Below, piece after piece: positions 25,903 to 35,077 of a DNA stretch of 64,000 nucleotides. This DNA comes from Convivina intestini. Its GTDB lineage: Bacteria; Bacillota; Bacilli; Lactobacillales; Lactobacillaceae. The DNA is taken from NCBI RefSeq assembly GCF_003096575.1, contig NZ_QEKT01000003.1, forward strand, positions 1 to 64,000. Direction: 5' to 3'. Both the position numbers and the translations under genes were made by a program. A model generated the notes under the pieces. It made no database searches, was not told where the DNA came from, and was given only the letters and a program-made list of their open reading frames with translations. Within the stretch, counting starts at the first letter, position 1. Every line of letters begins with the position of its first letter.

Positions 25903-26784
25903 TTAAAAATCAGAACCACCGCCACCAAAGTCGCCACCACCACCGGAATCGGTGAAATTGTCGCCTCCACCAAAACCATTGGAGTCGCTGTCTGACCAAG
26001 AGTCATGTCGATTACCACTATCAGAATTTAGTAGGGAACCTAGCAGTAACCACTGCCACCATGATGACTGACCGCTAACGGAAGAATGACCATTACTAGC
26101 GTAATTTTTGTTACGCCGCATTAGCTTGTTAATGAGAAAAATAGATAGTAACGGAAAAAGGATGACCAGCAGTAAAATCCATCCCAAACTCAGTCCCTTA
26201 GTAGCTTTACTGCTTGCCTTAGCTTGACCATCGGTGGGAATATTTTGGCAAACTTCATCAAATAACTTCATCAAGCCCTGATTAATCTGAGTATTATCAC
26301 TAGACTTAAGCTGGCTACGATTTTCATTTAACAATTGACTTATTTTACCATCTGGTAGACTCGATTCAACCCCTGTACCAGTGGCTACTCGAACATTGTT
26401 TTGGCCGTTATTTTTGGCAAAAACGATTAAAACACCGTTGTCTTGGCCCTTTTTACCAGCCTGCCAAACTTGTCTTAAGGTTAGTTCATTGGTAAAACTT
26501 TTCATGTCCATACCATCAGTATTATTCACTGTGATGACCACCACTTGGGGTTGTGATTTGGTCGCTTGAAAACGCTTGGCCTGGTCAATGATATGTTGCT
26601 GGCTGCTATCACTTAAAATGTTGGCATAATCGTTGACAACATATGACTGGCTCGGCTTTAGGGCATCTGGGTTTTCTGCCCGGGCGATGGGATTGGCTAT
26701 GAAGGTAATCAATCCCAGTAGCACACTTAGGCTGATGATTAGTGCCAGTCGGATGTTGAAAATATTAATTTTAATAGATGACAT
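25903..26784 (-). CDS. TPM-domain (YgcG-like) membrane protein
   Basis: 293 residues. A signal peptide or anchor (about 10-35, ending ARA) is followed by a TPM domain (about 45-185: YVVNDYANILS, VVVITVNNTDGMD, GQDNGVLIVFAKNN, VRVATGTGVE). A membrane helix (about 200-218) leads to a Ser/Trp segment and a glycine-rich C-terminus ending GGGGSDF. This is the classic TPM-plus-Gly-rich-tail layout that pairs with LemA. AGGAGGT precedes the start. TPM proteins are linked to membrane-protein quality control or phosphatase activity in other organisms; here the role is unproven. Confidence 0.88.
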   Translation of the reverse strand: MSSIKINIFNIRLALIISLSVLLGLITFIANPIARAENPDALKPSQSYVVNDYANILSDSSQQHIIDQAKRFQATKSQPQVVVITVNNTDGMDMKSFTNELTLRQVWQAGKKGQDNGVLIVFAKNNGQNNVRVATGTGVESSLPDGKISQLLNENRSQLKSSDNTQINQGLMKLFDEVCQNIPTDGQAKASSKATKGLSLGWILLLVILFPLLSIFLINKLMRRNKNYASNGHSSVSGQSSWWQWLLLGSLLNSDSGNRHDSWSDSDSNGFGGGDNFTDSGGGGDFGGGGSDF

Positions 26785-26817
26785 TTTACCTCCTATCTGC
26801 TAATGACTGATTACTAT

Positions 26818-27666
26818 CTAGCGGCGCCGTGAATGGTTGTCATTACTTTTATTATTTAAAATATATTCCTGAATTAATTGCACAACTTCCGGATTTTCAG
26901 GTAGATTGGAATGTTCGGCATTATCACCGGAAACGGTAATTTGAGTATACTTCTTAACCTGTTTTTGGAAAATATATTTTCCAGAAAGGACGCTTTGAAC
27001 TGGCACGATTCCATCGTCGCTATAGTCTTCACTGCCGGCAACTGAGTAAACGGTTAAGTCGGTCGGTAAATTATCACTATTATCCATTAAATCTGTTAGC
27101 ATGGCAGTTTGTTTAGTGGTTGAAGATTCAGAGAAATTATAGGGTGTACCCAAAGTCATCAAAGTTTTAATGTGAAAATCGTTAATATTGTAGTAATTTT
27201 CTAGGTATTCAGTCCAATCAAGGCCGCCATTAGAATGCCCAATCGCTGAGAAGTCACGGAAATGATAGGTCTGTTGCAAAGCATTCATCGCTGAAGCCAG
27301 CCATTTGGCTTGACGTTTGATATTGTCATAACTATCGGAGTTATCCTCAAAGCCAATTACAATAAAAGGCTGCCGGTTATTGGTTGCTAATTTACCATTA
27401 TATGTAAAAGAGCCATCTTTATTTACTTGGAGTTTCAAAACTGGTGTCGCTGGGGTGCCTTTACTTTGTTTGTTAATTGAAGTAAACAAGTCGTCAAACC
27501 GATTAATGGTTGCACTTGAACCAGGAATGAAGATGACCGGTGAAATTTTGGCTGTTTGGATGGCATGGTCGTTGTGGTGTTGTTTGGTCATCCAAATTGA
27601 GCTAAAAATACCAATGACAATTAGTAATATAGTGCTAAGGAATAGAATAAATTTACTGGTTCGCAC
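26818..27666 (-). CDS. DUF915-like secreted alpha/beta hydrolase
   Basis: 282 residues, GTG start behind AGGAGG. An N-terminal membrane helix (about 6-26) anchors it outside. VIFIPGSSATINRFDDL gives the oxyanion region, GHSNGGLDW the nucleophile elbow (Ser), DDGIVPVQS the acid and AEHSNLPENPEV the His, the complete hydrolase triad expected in the DUF915 family. The substrate is unknown; ester or amide bonds of envelope compounds are plausible. It lies 2 nt after the EIIC-like gene. Confidence 0.85.
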   Translation of the reverse strand: MRTSKFILFLSTILLIVIGIFSSIWMTKQHHNDHAIQTAKISPVIFIPGSSATINRFDDLFTSINKQSKGTPATPVLKLQVNKDGSFTYNGKLATNNRQPFIVIGFEDNSDSYDNIKRQAKWLASAMNALQQTYHFRDFSAIGHSNGGLDWTEYLENYYNINDFHIKTLMTLGTPYNFSESSTTKQTAMLTDLMDNSDNLPTDLTVYSVAGSEDYSDDGIVPVQSVLSGKYIFQKQVKKYTQITVSGDNAEHSNLPENPEVVQLIQEYILNNKSNDNHSRRR

Positions 27667-27668
27667 GG

Positions 27669-28769
27669 TCAGTTAACCTCCTTAGTCACGTATTTTAGAA
27701 ATGGTTGATATATCAATAAAGTGACTGCAAAGACTAGTAAAACTGCTAGTAAACTAGGCCAATGATTTTGACTGGCTAAAAAGCCTAATAAAAGTCGCGG
27801 CGAATTCATTGGCACGTTGAAAATTGCGGGTTTTAGGATATTTAATTTAATGGCAGTAAAACCGATCAGGCTTCCTATTGTTGAGGATAAAATCATTGGT
27901 AGGAGCATGATTGGTCGCAGCATGATTGGTAAGCCAAATAATAGGAGTTGATTATTATTAAATATACTTGGAATAATTGAAAACCAGCCTAATTTTTGAT
28001 ATTTTTTCCGCTGATTAAATAGTAGCCAGATACTTATAGCCAAGGTGCTACCAGCGCCACCCAAGTATGAGAAAGTTGCAAAAACACTATATAGGTTTTC
28101 GGGGTAGGGCACTGTCGCATTGACCGATTGATAGATGGCATTTAAATTCGTTGAAATCGGAATTAAGTCCGTCATATTGTTGTACATTTCAGTTGGAATA
28201 CTAATTCCTAGCCAAGGTAGAATCGGTATTAATACTGCAACTAACATAATGCCCAGGAAATGTACGAAAAAACTAGATGAGAAAAAGTCTAGATAAGATC
28301 CTTGTAGCGCTTGCAATGGCAAGGCCATGTTAACACCGATTGTCAGCAAAATGATTAAAGTTGCCCAACCTAAGTGAATATACCCATAGGGAGCAATTTT
28401 TTTATGGAAGAAATGATCTAACCAATAGTAACTTTCACTGATTAAAATAATGGTAATAAAAAAGATAATGAAATGAATAATCGGGCGTGATTGCCATTGG
28501 AAATTTAAGATGATTAGCAAGAAAGATATGCTGAAGTTAATAATCAGAGGAAAGGTCGGATCAGTGACGCCTTTAATGGTTAAATAATTCTTAGTAATCG
28601 CAATCGTTAAAATTAAAATAACGCAGTAGTCCAAACTATTGGAGATGGCTGTAATAATTTGAGGGTCCACCAAATGAGGGGGCTTATAATTAAAAATGGT
28701 GGGGAAAAGGCTACCGGGATTTAAAAATAAGCGATCAAATAGCCGAAAATAAACTGCTAAGGATATCAC
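27669..28769 (-). CDS. PTS EIIC-like membrane protein, orphan
   Basis: At least 366 residues with about ten membrane helices. LLFGLPIMLRPIMLLPMIL and the preceding FNNNQ loop match the style of the sugar-binding segment of lactose/cellobiose EIIC (where Asn-Glu-Pro is usual), so the key motif is degenerate. No EIIA or EIIB is encoded nearby. The GTG at 28769 is the first standard start, but the frame stays open upstream to 28884 and that stretch looks like a proper EIIC N-terminus (FIHTKIIQSLYQSFRES). A GAGGTGA ribosome binding site stands at 28883-28889, so a rare start codon (for example CTG at 28868) is likely. Confidence 0.65.
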   Translation of the reverse strand: MISLAVYFRLFDRLFLNPGSLFPTIFNYKPPHLVDPQIITAISNSLDYCVILILTIAITKNYLTIKGVTDPTFPLIINFSISFLLIILNFQWQSRPIIHFIIFFITIILISESYYWLDHFFHKKIAPYGYIHLGWATLIILLTIGVNMALPLQALQGSYLDFFSSSFFVHFLGIMLVAVLIPILPWLGISIPTEMYNNMTDLIPISTNLNAIYQSVNATVPYPENLYSVFATFSYLGGAGSTLAISIWLLFNQRKKYQKLGWFSIIPSIFNNNQLLLFGLPIMLRPIMLLPMILSSTIGSLIGFTAIKLNILKPAIFNVPMNSPRLLLGFLASQNHWPSLLAVLLVFAVTLLIYQPFLKYVTKEVN

Positions 28770-28909
28770 CGGTAGGCTTTCTCGAAAACTTTGATATAAG
28801 CTTTGGATGATTTTAGTATGTATAAATCGTTGGTCGAAATTTAAAAAGGCGTAAGTAATTCTATTCAGTATTTTGATTTTGGTTCACCTCAAAGTCTCAG
28901 TTACTGTCG

Positions 28910-28938
28910 TTAACATGTTTCAAAGCATATGATACAAT
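28910..28938 (+). promoter_or_regulatory. Promoter of the dlt operon
   Basis: TTAACA (28910-28915), 17-nt spacer, TACAAT (28933-28938), with an extended -10 TG. It is the only good promoter in the divergent gap. Confidence 0.65.
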
Positions 28939-29019
28939 ATGTGGGATAATCTAATTCAGATATTATTAAGCACGTTGGTGATTATACACTATCTATACCA
29001 TGTGCGGGGAGATTACCTC

Positions 29020-29160
29020 ATGTTCAAACATTTTTTGCAGCGACCCGTTACAACTTTTGTCCTGCGCACGATTTTTTATTTTTTGATTATTTTGGCCTTA
29101 ATTTATCTTTATAGTTATTCCGGTGTAACCGGCGGTCATTTTATTTATAACGAATTTTAA
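29020..29160 (+). CDS. dltX: Teichoic acid D-alanylation protein DltX
   Basis: 46 residues from the ATG at 29020, with GGGGAGA 6 nt upstream; a longer frame upstream lacks support. One membrane helix (about 13-33) and the conserved C-terminal tail GGHFIYNEF, which in other dlt systems is needed for D-Ala transfer. It heads the dlt operon and lies 15 nt before dltA. Confidence 0.9.
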   Translation: MFKHFLQRPVTTFVLRTIFYFLIILALIYLYSYSGVTGGHFIYNEF

Positions 29161-29175
29161 TGGGGAACTTCATTC

Positions 29176-30705
29176 ATGATTGAAAACATCATTAACCAAA
29201 TCGATAATTTCGCTCAGGAAGCGGGATCAACCATTGCTTATGATGAAATGGGTATCCAGCATACTTATGCCGATTTAAAAGCCACCTCAGATAGCTTAGC
29301 GGCCTTTTTAGACCAACAAAATCTACCAGAAAAAGCACCAATCATGGTGTACGGTGGGCAGCAATTTGAAATGATAGCAGCCTTCCTAGCTGCGGTTAAG
29401 AGTGGACATGCTTATATTCCAGTTGATGTCAATTCAGCTGATGAGCGCTTACTTGATATTGTCGAAATCGGCAAGCCAGCCGCCGTCATTGCTGTTGATG
29501 ACTTGCCCATTAGTTTAACAGGATTACCAGTCTATGATGCTGCTCAATTACAAACGGTTTTTGAGCAAAAACTGGCATATGAACTTACTCATCCGGTAAG
29601 TGGGGATGATAATTACTATATTATCTTTACTTCTGGTACAACTGGAAAACCAAAGGGTGTTCAAATTTCACATACTAACTTACTAAGTTTTGTGAACTGG
29701 ATGCTGAGTGATGACTTTAACTTGCAGTCTGCACAAAATTTCTTGTCTCAACCGCCTTATTCCTTTGACCTATCCGTGATGGATTGGGCACCGGCACTGG
29801 CTTCTGGTGGTACTTTAAAAGCCTTACCCAAGCAAGTGGCGGATAATTTTAAAGAGCTTTTTGCCGCTTTACCAAAGTTGAACTTGGATGTGTGGGTTTC
29901 GACACCATCTTTTGCTGATGTAGCCTTGTTGGATCCCGAATTTAAGGGTGACAATCATCCAAATTTGAAAACTTTCTTGTTTTGTGGAGAGGTATTAACG
30001 AGTACCACTGCTAAAAAATTACTGGAGCGTTTTCCACAAGCCGCAATTTATAATACCTACGGGCCAACCGAAGCAACTGTAGCGGTGTCAGGTATTAAAA
30101 TTACAGCCGAAACAATTGCTGAATTTGATAAGATGCCGATTGGACAGGTTAAGGATGATACAACCGTACTTATCCAAGATGAAGACGGTCAGATACTTGA
30201 TCATGATCAAGCGGGTGAAATTATCATTGCTGGGCCTTCTGTTTCTAAGGGTTACTTAAATAACCCAGTTAAGACCGAGGCCGCCTTTAGTCAGTATCAA
30301 GGTTTGCAAGCTTATCACACTGGGGATCTAGCCACAATGGATGCTCAGGGTATTTTGCACTATAAGGGTCGGACGGATTTCCAAATTAAGTTACATGGTT
30401 TCCGGATTGAATTAGAAGAAGTTGCCCAGCAACTACAACAAAGTCAGTGGGTTGAACAGGCCGTAGCGGTACCTCGCTACGATGCAGATGGTAAAGTTAA
30501 ACAACTTTTGGCTGTAGTAGTCGCTAAACCCAATGATTTTGCTAAGCCAATCGAATTAACCAACGCTATTAAGGATGATTTAGCTAACATCATGATGCCA
30601 TATATGATGCCAGGTCGTTTTATGTATCGTGAGGCAATGCCATTGACTCCTAACGGTAAAATTGATCTTAAGGGTCTAATTGCTGAGGTGAATGGCAATG
30701 CTTAA
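29176..30705 (+). CDS. dltA: D-alanine--[D-alanyl carrier protein] ligase
   Basis: 509 residues. This cytoplasmic adenylation enzyme activates D-Ala and loads it on DltC. The family motifs are present: P-loop FTSGTTGKPKGV (about 151-162), YNTYGPTEATV, YHTGD and the C-terminal catalytic Lys in TPNGKIDLKGL. Length matches the family. It overlaps dltB by 8 nt, or 14 if the earlier dltB ATG is used. Confidence 0.97.
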   Translation: MIENIINQIDNFAQEAGSTIAYDEMGIQHTYADLKATSDSLAAFLDQQNLPEKAPIMVYGGQQFEMIAAFLAAVKSGHAYIPVDVNSADERLLDIVEIGKPAAVIAVDDLPISLTGLPVYDAAQLQTVFEQKLAYELTHPVSGDDNYYIIFTSGTTGKPKGVQISHTNLLSFVNWMLSDDFNLQSAQNFLSQPPYSFDLSVMDWAPALASGGTLKALPKQVADNFKELFAALPKLNLDVWVSTPSFADVALLDPEFKGDNHPNLKTFLFCGEVLTSTTAKKLLERFPQAAIYNTYGPTEATVAVSGIKITAETIAEFDKMPIGQVKDDTTVLIQDEDGQILDHDQAGEIIIAGPSVSKGYLNNPVKTEAAFSQYQGLQAYHTGDLATMDAQGILHYKGRTDFQIKLHGFRIELEEVAQQLQQSQWVEQAVAVPRYDADGKVKQLLAVVVAKPNDFAKPIELTNAIKDDLANIMMPYMMPGRFMYREAMPLTPNGKIDLKGLIAEVNGNA

Positions 30706-31900
30706 TTTACAGCCTTATGCGGATCCTACCTATTTTATTTACCTATTACTGGCCTTGGTTCCATTGGCAATCGGTTTGTACTATGGGAAACGTTTTGTCT
30801 GGTATGAAGTAGTTGTCTCCCTATTATTTATTTTCTTGATTTTTGATTCAGGCCGCTACATCCAGCAAGGAATTGCCTTAATTATCTACATGCTTTGGGA
30901 AACCGCCCTGGTTGCCTGGTATACCAGTTACCGCAAGCGCGCCAATAATAGTTGGGTCTTTTATATCACAACTGTTCTATCGATTCTGCCAATCCTAGCA
31001 GTTCGAATTGGCGATACAGGCCTGTTTAAAGCCCAATTGACCTTACTAGGTTTTCTAGGAATTTCCTATTTAACTTTTCGAACTGTTGGCACTATTATTG
31101 AAACGCGTGATGGCTCAATCAAGGATTTTAGCTTACCCTTGTTTTTGCGTTTTGTGCTCTTTATGCCCACCTTATCTTCGGGTCCGATTGATCGTTACCG
31201 TCACTTTAATCAAGATGCTACGGTGGCCCCAAGTCGAGATAAATATATTGATTTTCTAGGTAAAGCCGTCCGGTATTTCTTTTTAGGTTTCTTATATAAG
31301 TTTATTTTGGCCTATGGTTTTGAACAATTGTATAGTTACACCCAAAATATGGCCATGGCTGATGTTAATCAGGGTTGGTCTTGGTGGCTAATCGGTGTCG
31401 GTTATTCGTATGGTTTCTATTTATTCTTTGACTTTGCTGGTTATTCACTCTTTGCCGTAGCAACAGGGTATGTGATGGGCTTTGATGTACCAATGAACTT
31501 CAAACAACCTTTCCGTTCTAAGAACTTGAAGGATTTCTGGAATCGTTGGCACATTACTTTATCATTTTGGTTCCGTGACTTCGTATTTATGCGTTTAGTC
31601 TTTACCATGATGAAAAATAAGGTCTTTAAAAGTCGGATTACCACTTCTAATGTAGCTTATATCGTTAACATGTTGATCATGGGATTCTGGCACGGTTTGA
31701 CCTGGTATTATATTGTGTATGGTCTTTTCCATGGCGTTGGTCTGGTGGTTAACGATGCCTGGCTACGTTATAAGAAAAAGCATAAGGTACCACACAATAA
31801 ATTTACCGAGTATTTTGCCATTTTCTTGACCTTAAACGTGGTAATGTTTAGTTTGTTAATATTCTGTGGTTTCCTAGATAAATTCTGGTTCCACCATTAA
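30698..31900 (+). CDS. dltB: D-alanyl transfer membrane protein DltB (MBOAT family)
   Basis: 400 residues with about eleven membrane helices. The MBOAT catalytic region is visible: FWNRWHITLSFWFRDFVF and MGFWHGLTWYYI, whose His is the proposed catalytic residue. I chose the second ATG (30698) because GAGGTG sits 7 nt before it, whereas the ATG at 30692 is too close. It passes D-Ala from DltC across the membrane, working with DltX and DltD. Confidence 0.95.
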   Translation: MLNLQPYADPTYFIYLLLALVPLAIGLYYGKRFVWYEVVVSLLFIFLIFDSGRYIQQGIALIIYMLWETALVAWYTSYRKRANNSWVFYITTVLSILPILAVRIGDTGLFKAQLTLLGFLGISYLTFRTVGTIIETRDGSIKDFSLPLFLRFVLFMPTLSSGPIDRYRHFNQDATVAPSRDKYIDFLGKAVRYFFLGFLYKFILAYGFEQLYSYTQNMAMADVNQGWSWWLIGVGYSYGFYLFFDFAGYSLFAVATGYVMGFDVPMNFKQPFRSKNLKDFWNRWHITLSFWFRDFVFMRLVFTMMKNKVFKSRITTSNVAYIVNMLIMGFWHGLTWYYIVYGLFHGVGLVVNDAWLRYKKKHKVPHNKFTEYFAIFLTLNVVMFSLLIFCGFLDKFWFHH

Positions 31901-31916
31901 TTAAAGGAGAAATACA

Positions 31917-32153
31917 ATGGACGTACAAGCAGAAGTAATTGAAGTATTGAATGGCATTATTGGTGAAGATATTTCAGATCAAATGGACGAAAATTTGTTT
32001 GATTCAGGGTTGTTGGATTCAATGGCCACGGTTGAATTGCTATTGGATTTAGAAAATAAGTTCAGCATCCAAGCCCCAGTTTCCGAATTTAATCGAGACG
32101 AGTGGGATACACCTAATAAAATTATTGCTAAGGTAAAAAGCCTGATCGGATAA
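31917..32153 (+). CDS. dltC: D-alanyl carrier protein
   Basis: 78 residues, the normal length. The 4'-phosphopantetheine attachment Ser lies in GLLDSMATVELLLDLE (Ser35). AcpS, encoded 1.4 kb downstream, or another transferase would activate it. AAAGGAG precedes the start. Confidence 0.97.
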   Translation: MDVQAEVIEVLNGIIGEDISDQMDENLFDSGLLDSMATVELLLDLENKFSIQAPVSEFNRDEWDTPNKIIAKVKSLIG

Positions 32154-32157
32154 AATC

Positions 32158-33444
32158 ATGACGAACAAAAAGAAATTATGGCAGATTTTCGGACCGGTGC
32201 TTGCGGCATTTGCCTTAATTGGTTTGTTATTTTTATTGCCGTTTCCGTTGAGCCATCTCAGTCAACAAGCGATTCGTGAATCTTCTGTTTCCTTTGCAAG
32301 TAATATCATTAAGGGGGAAGCAGTCAAGAAGGCTGCTTTCAATAATAAACAAACGAACTATGTACCATTTTTTGGTTCTAGTGAATTAACTCGTTTTGAT
32401 TCTATGCACCCTTCGGTTTTGGCGGCCAAGTATCATCGCGATTACCAACCTTTTATGATGGGTCAAGCTGGTACCGAGTCAATGATTCACTACATGAGCA
32501 TGCAAGAGATGCGGCCGGCGCTAAATCATAAAAAAGCGGTATTTATTGTGTCACCGCAATGGTTCACGAAAAAAGGTGTTAATGTCTTCTTCTCGAATTT
32601 TTATTCACCACTACAGTTAGTTGATTGGTTGTTAAATATTCAAAAGATTACACCGACTGACCAGTTTATGGCTAAGTCTTTGTTGAATCAATCAGTGGTT
32701 AGTCAGAGTAATTTATACGCTGGTTTGGTGACAAAAATTGAAAATGGACAGGCGCTATCCACTGCTGAAATTGGTCGGTTGCGTTTAGAACACCGGATTT
32801 TGTCACGCGAAGACCAACTCTTCTCGAACTATGTTGGAAGTAATGACTGGCAAAATAAGGTTGTGAAAAATATGCAGTCTTTGCCAGATGATTATAATAG
32901 TGCTGACTTAGATTCAGTTGTTACTAAGCAGGCTGAGAAGTCTTCTAATTCAAACCATTTCTTGATTAAGAATTCGTTTTATAAGCAACGAATTGTCCCT
33001 CAAGAAAAGCGCCTCAAGGGATCTCAAGTTAAGTTTAACTATCGAGAATCAGTTGAATATAGCTATATGCAGGCTGTCTTGGATCAATTTGCTCAGGAAC
33101 ATACGGATGTACTCTTTGTGATTGCACCGGTTAACCAACGCTGGTCAGATTATACTGGCTTAAGTCGTGAGATGTACTATCAAAGTGTTGATAAAATCAA
33201 GTATCAATTGCAATCACAAGGTTTCAATAATATTGCTGATTTGTCTCATCGTGGTGGTGAGAAGTACTTTATGCAAGATACCATTCATATTGGTTGGCGT
33301 GGTTGGCTTGAAGCTGATCAGTACATCAATCCGTTCTTATCGAGTGATTATCAAGATGTTAATTACCAGATTAATGATCGTTTCTTATCAACAGATTGGC
33401 AAAAGTTTGATTCTTCCAAGCAAAATGTAGAATCTTTTTCATAG
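32158..33444 (+). CDS. dltD: D-alanyl-lipoteichoic acid biosynthesis protein DltD
   Basis: 428 residues. One N-terminal membrane helix (about 9-29) anchors an extracellular SGNH-like domain: the Ser block FFGSSELTRFD (about 71-81), KAVFIVSPQWF, and the C-terminal Asp/His pair in MQDTIHIGWRGW. It transfers D-Ala to lipoteichoic acid, or hydrolyses misacylated carriers. It starts 4 nt after dltC and ends the operon at a terminator. Confidence 0.95.
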   Translation: MTNKKKLWQIFGPVLAAFALIGLLFLLPFPLSHLSQQAIRESSVSFASNIIKGEAVKKAAFNNKQTNYVPFFGSSELTRFDSMHPSVLAAKYHRDYQPFMMGQAGTESMIHYMSMQEMRPALNHKKAVFIVSPQWFTKKGVNVFFSNFYSPLQLVDWLLNIQKITPTDQFMAKSLLNQSVVSQSNLYAGLVTKIENGQALSTAEIGRLRLEHRILSREDQLFSNYVGSNDWQNKVVKNMQSLPDDYNSADLDSVVTKQAEKSSNSNHFLIKNSFYKQRIVPQEKRLKGSQVKFNYRESVEYSYMQAVLDQFAQEHTDVLFVIAPVNQRWSDYTGLSREMYYQSVDKIKYQLQSQGFNNIADLSHRGGEKYFMQDTIHIGWRGWLEADQYINPFLSSDYQDVNYQINDRFLSTDWQKFDSSKQNVESFS

Positions 33445-33451
33445 TAAAATT

Positions 33452-33492
33452 AACTAACTCAACACATTAATGTGTTAGGTTAGTTTTTTTTT
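33452..33492 (+). terminator. Terminator of the dlt operon
   Basis: Nested stem AACTAAC / GTTAGTT around AACACATTAATGTGTT, followed by a run of Ts. Confidence 0.9.
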
Positions 33493-33500
33493 GATAAAAT
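33492..33500 (+). promoter_or_regulatory. Extended -10 promoter at the acpS start codon
   Basis: TGaTAAAAT ends at 33500. The predicted +1 is 33507, which is exactly the A of the acpS ATG. No ribosome binding site precedes that ATG. Confidence 0.45.
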
Positions 33501-33506
33501 TAAGCC

Positions 33507-33917
33507 ATGATAGTAGGAATTGGTAATGATTTAGAATCGATTACACGGGTTGCACAGGTACTAGAACGTCAGCCGGCTTTTTTGGATATGATTTTAACCA
33601 AGGAAGAAGTGCAGGCTGCCCAACAACGACATGGTAAGCACTATGCTGAATTTGTTGCTGGTCGTTTTTCAGCTAAAGAGGCGTTTTCCAAAGCTACTGG
33701 TTATGGGATTGGTCAAGAAGTCCACTGGCATGATATTGTTATTTTAAATGCTGATAATGGCCGGCCAATTATTACTGTTAAGAAATTTCCTTACACAGTT
33801 CGGGTCGCCATAACCCACAGTGGTGATTTTGTAAATACGACTGTGATAATTGAAAAATTATCTTGGTTGGAAAAATTAAAACTCAGTTTAACTGGGGGAC
33901 GTGGAGTCTTACAATGA
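33507..33917 (+). CDS. acpS: Holo-[acyl-carrier-protein] synthase
   Basis: 136 residues. It transfers 4'-phosphopantetheine from CoA to carrier proteins such as ACP. Motifs: IGNDLESITRV (Mg-binding Asp, about residue 6) and FVAGRFSAKEAFSKATG (about 49-65). The last 15 residues extend slightly past the usual end. The ATG of alr overlaps its stop (ATGA). There is no ribosome binding site, and the promoter seems to start at the ATG itself. Confidence 0.95.
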   Translation: MIVGIGNDLESITRVAQVLERQPAFLDMILTKEEVQAAQQRHGKHYAEFVAGRFSAKEAFSKATGYGIGQEVHWHDIVILNADNGRPIITVKKFPYTVRVAITHSGDFVNTTVIIEKLSWLEKLKLSLTGGRGVLQ

Positions 33918-35041
33918 AACAAGAGGAACGTTTAAAATTACGACCAACCTGGTTGGAAGTTGATTTATCGGCCATTCAGGCTAATGCCCAGGCCATTATG
34001 CAGACTACTGGTGCTAAGCGCTTGATAGCTGTGGTGAAAGCTAATGCTTACGGTCATGGGGCTGTGCGCGTTGGCCAGGCTCTATATGACATTGGTGTTA
34101 AAGATTTTGCCGTAGCAACAGTAGGGGAAGGCATTGAGTTGCGCCAGGGCTTAGTAGCAACCGATATTAAGATTAGTTTATTAGGCGTACAGCCTGCCGA
34201 GCATGCTGATATAATGGCTCAATATCATCTACAACCAGCTGTGGGTGATTTAGATTGGTTGAAGGTTGCTAAATCGCATCTTAATTCGGGACAAGTGCTG
34301 GGCGTTCAATTGGCTGTTGATACAGGCATGGGACGCATGGGCGCTGAAAGTTTATCGGAATTACAAGAACTATATAGTTATATTGAAGCGGATGCGTCCC
34401 TTTATTTGGCGGGGGTTTTTACCCACTTTGCAACGGCTGATGATCTTAATCAAAACTACTATGATAGTCAGCTTCAAAAGTTCATGAGTTGGGTTCAAAC
34501 GGCTGGTATTCCAGAGGAATATTGGCATTTGGCTAATTCTGGGTCAGCACTTTTTCATGCGCAGCAAATTCCAACCCATACTATTCGCGTTGGTTCAGTT
34601 CTGTACGGTTATAATCCTGGAGCACCACTATTAACTAGTCCAATTGCGCTTAAGCCGGCGGCTAGTCTCTATAGTGAAATTGGAGCAGTGCATCAATTAC
34701 AGGCTGGTCAATCAGTTAGTTACGGTGCAACTTATCAGGCTGAGCACCCCCAGTGGGTTGCAACTTTACCGATTGGTTATGCCGATGGTTATAATCGCCG
34801 TTTAGGGGGCATGAATGTTTTAGTAAATGGTCAAGTTGAACAAGTTATTGGCCGGGTGACTATGGATCAAATTATTATCACTTTGCATCAAAATGAACCA
34901 GTGGGAACACCTGTGGTACTTTTAGGTAAAAGTGGCCAAAATCAAATTACCATTGAAGCGTTAGCAGATTATGCGGAAACGATTCCACACGAACTCTTAA
35001 CCGAGTTTAGTGCTCGGGTTCCACGTTGCTATCGCTCATGA
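33914..35041 (+). CDS. alr: Alanine racemase
   Basis: 375 residues from the ATG at 33914, which overlaps the acpS stop by 4 nt. It makes D-Ala for peptidoglycan and for the dlt pathway. The PLP Lys lies in VVKANAYGHGA (about residue 42), and the Tyr base from the partner subunit in QSVSYGATYQA (about 266-274). Length is normal. The ordering acpS-alr-mazF is the usual one in Firmicutes. Confidence 0.97.
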   Translation: MKQEERLKLRPTWLEVDLSAIQANAQAIMQTTGAKRLIAVVKANAYGHGAVRVGQALYDIGVKDFAVATVGEGIELRQGLVATDIKISLLGVQPAEHADIMAQYHLQPAVGDLDWLKVAKSHLNSGQVLGVQLAVDTGMGRMGAESLSELQELYSYIEADASLYLAGVFTHFATADDLNQNYYDSQLQKFMSWVQTAGIPEEYWHLANSGSALFHAQQIPTHTIRVGSVLYGYNPGAPLLTSPIALKPAASLYSEIGAVHQLQAGQSVSYGATYQAEHPQWVATLPIGYADGYNRRLGGMNVLVNGQVEQVIGRVTMDQIIITLHQNEPVGTPVVLLGKSGQNQITIEALADYAETIPHELLTEFSARVPRCYRS

Positions 35042-35077
35042 TGCCTTGTTTTTGGCACGTACATATTAGGTAAAATA

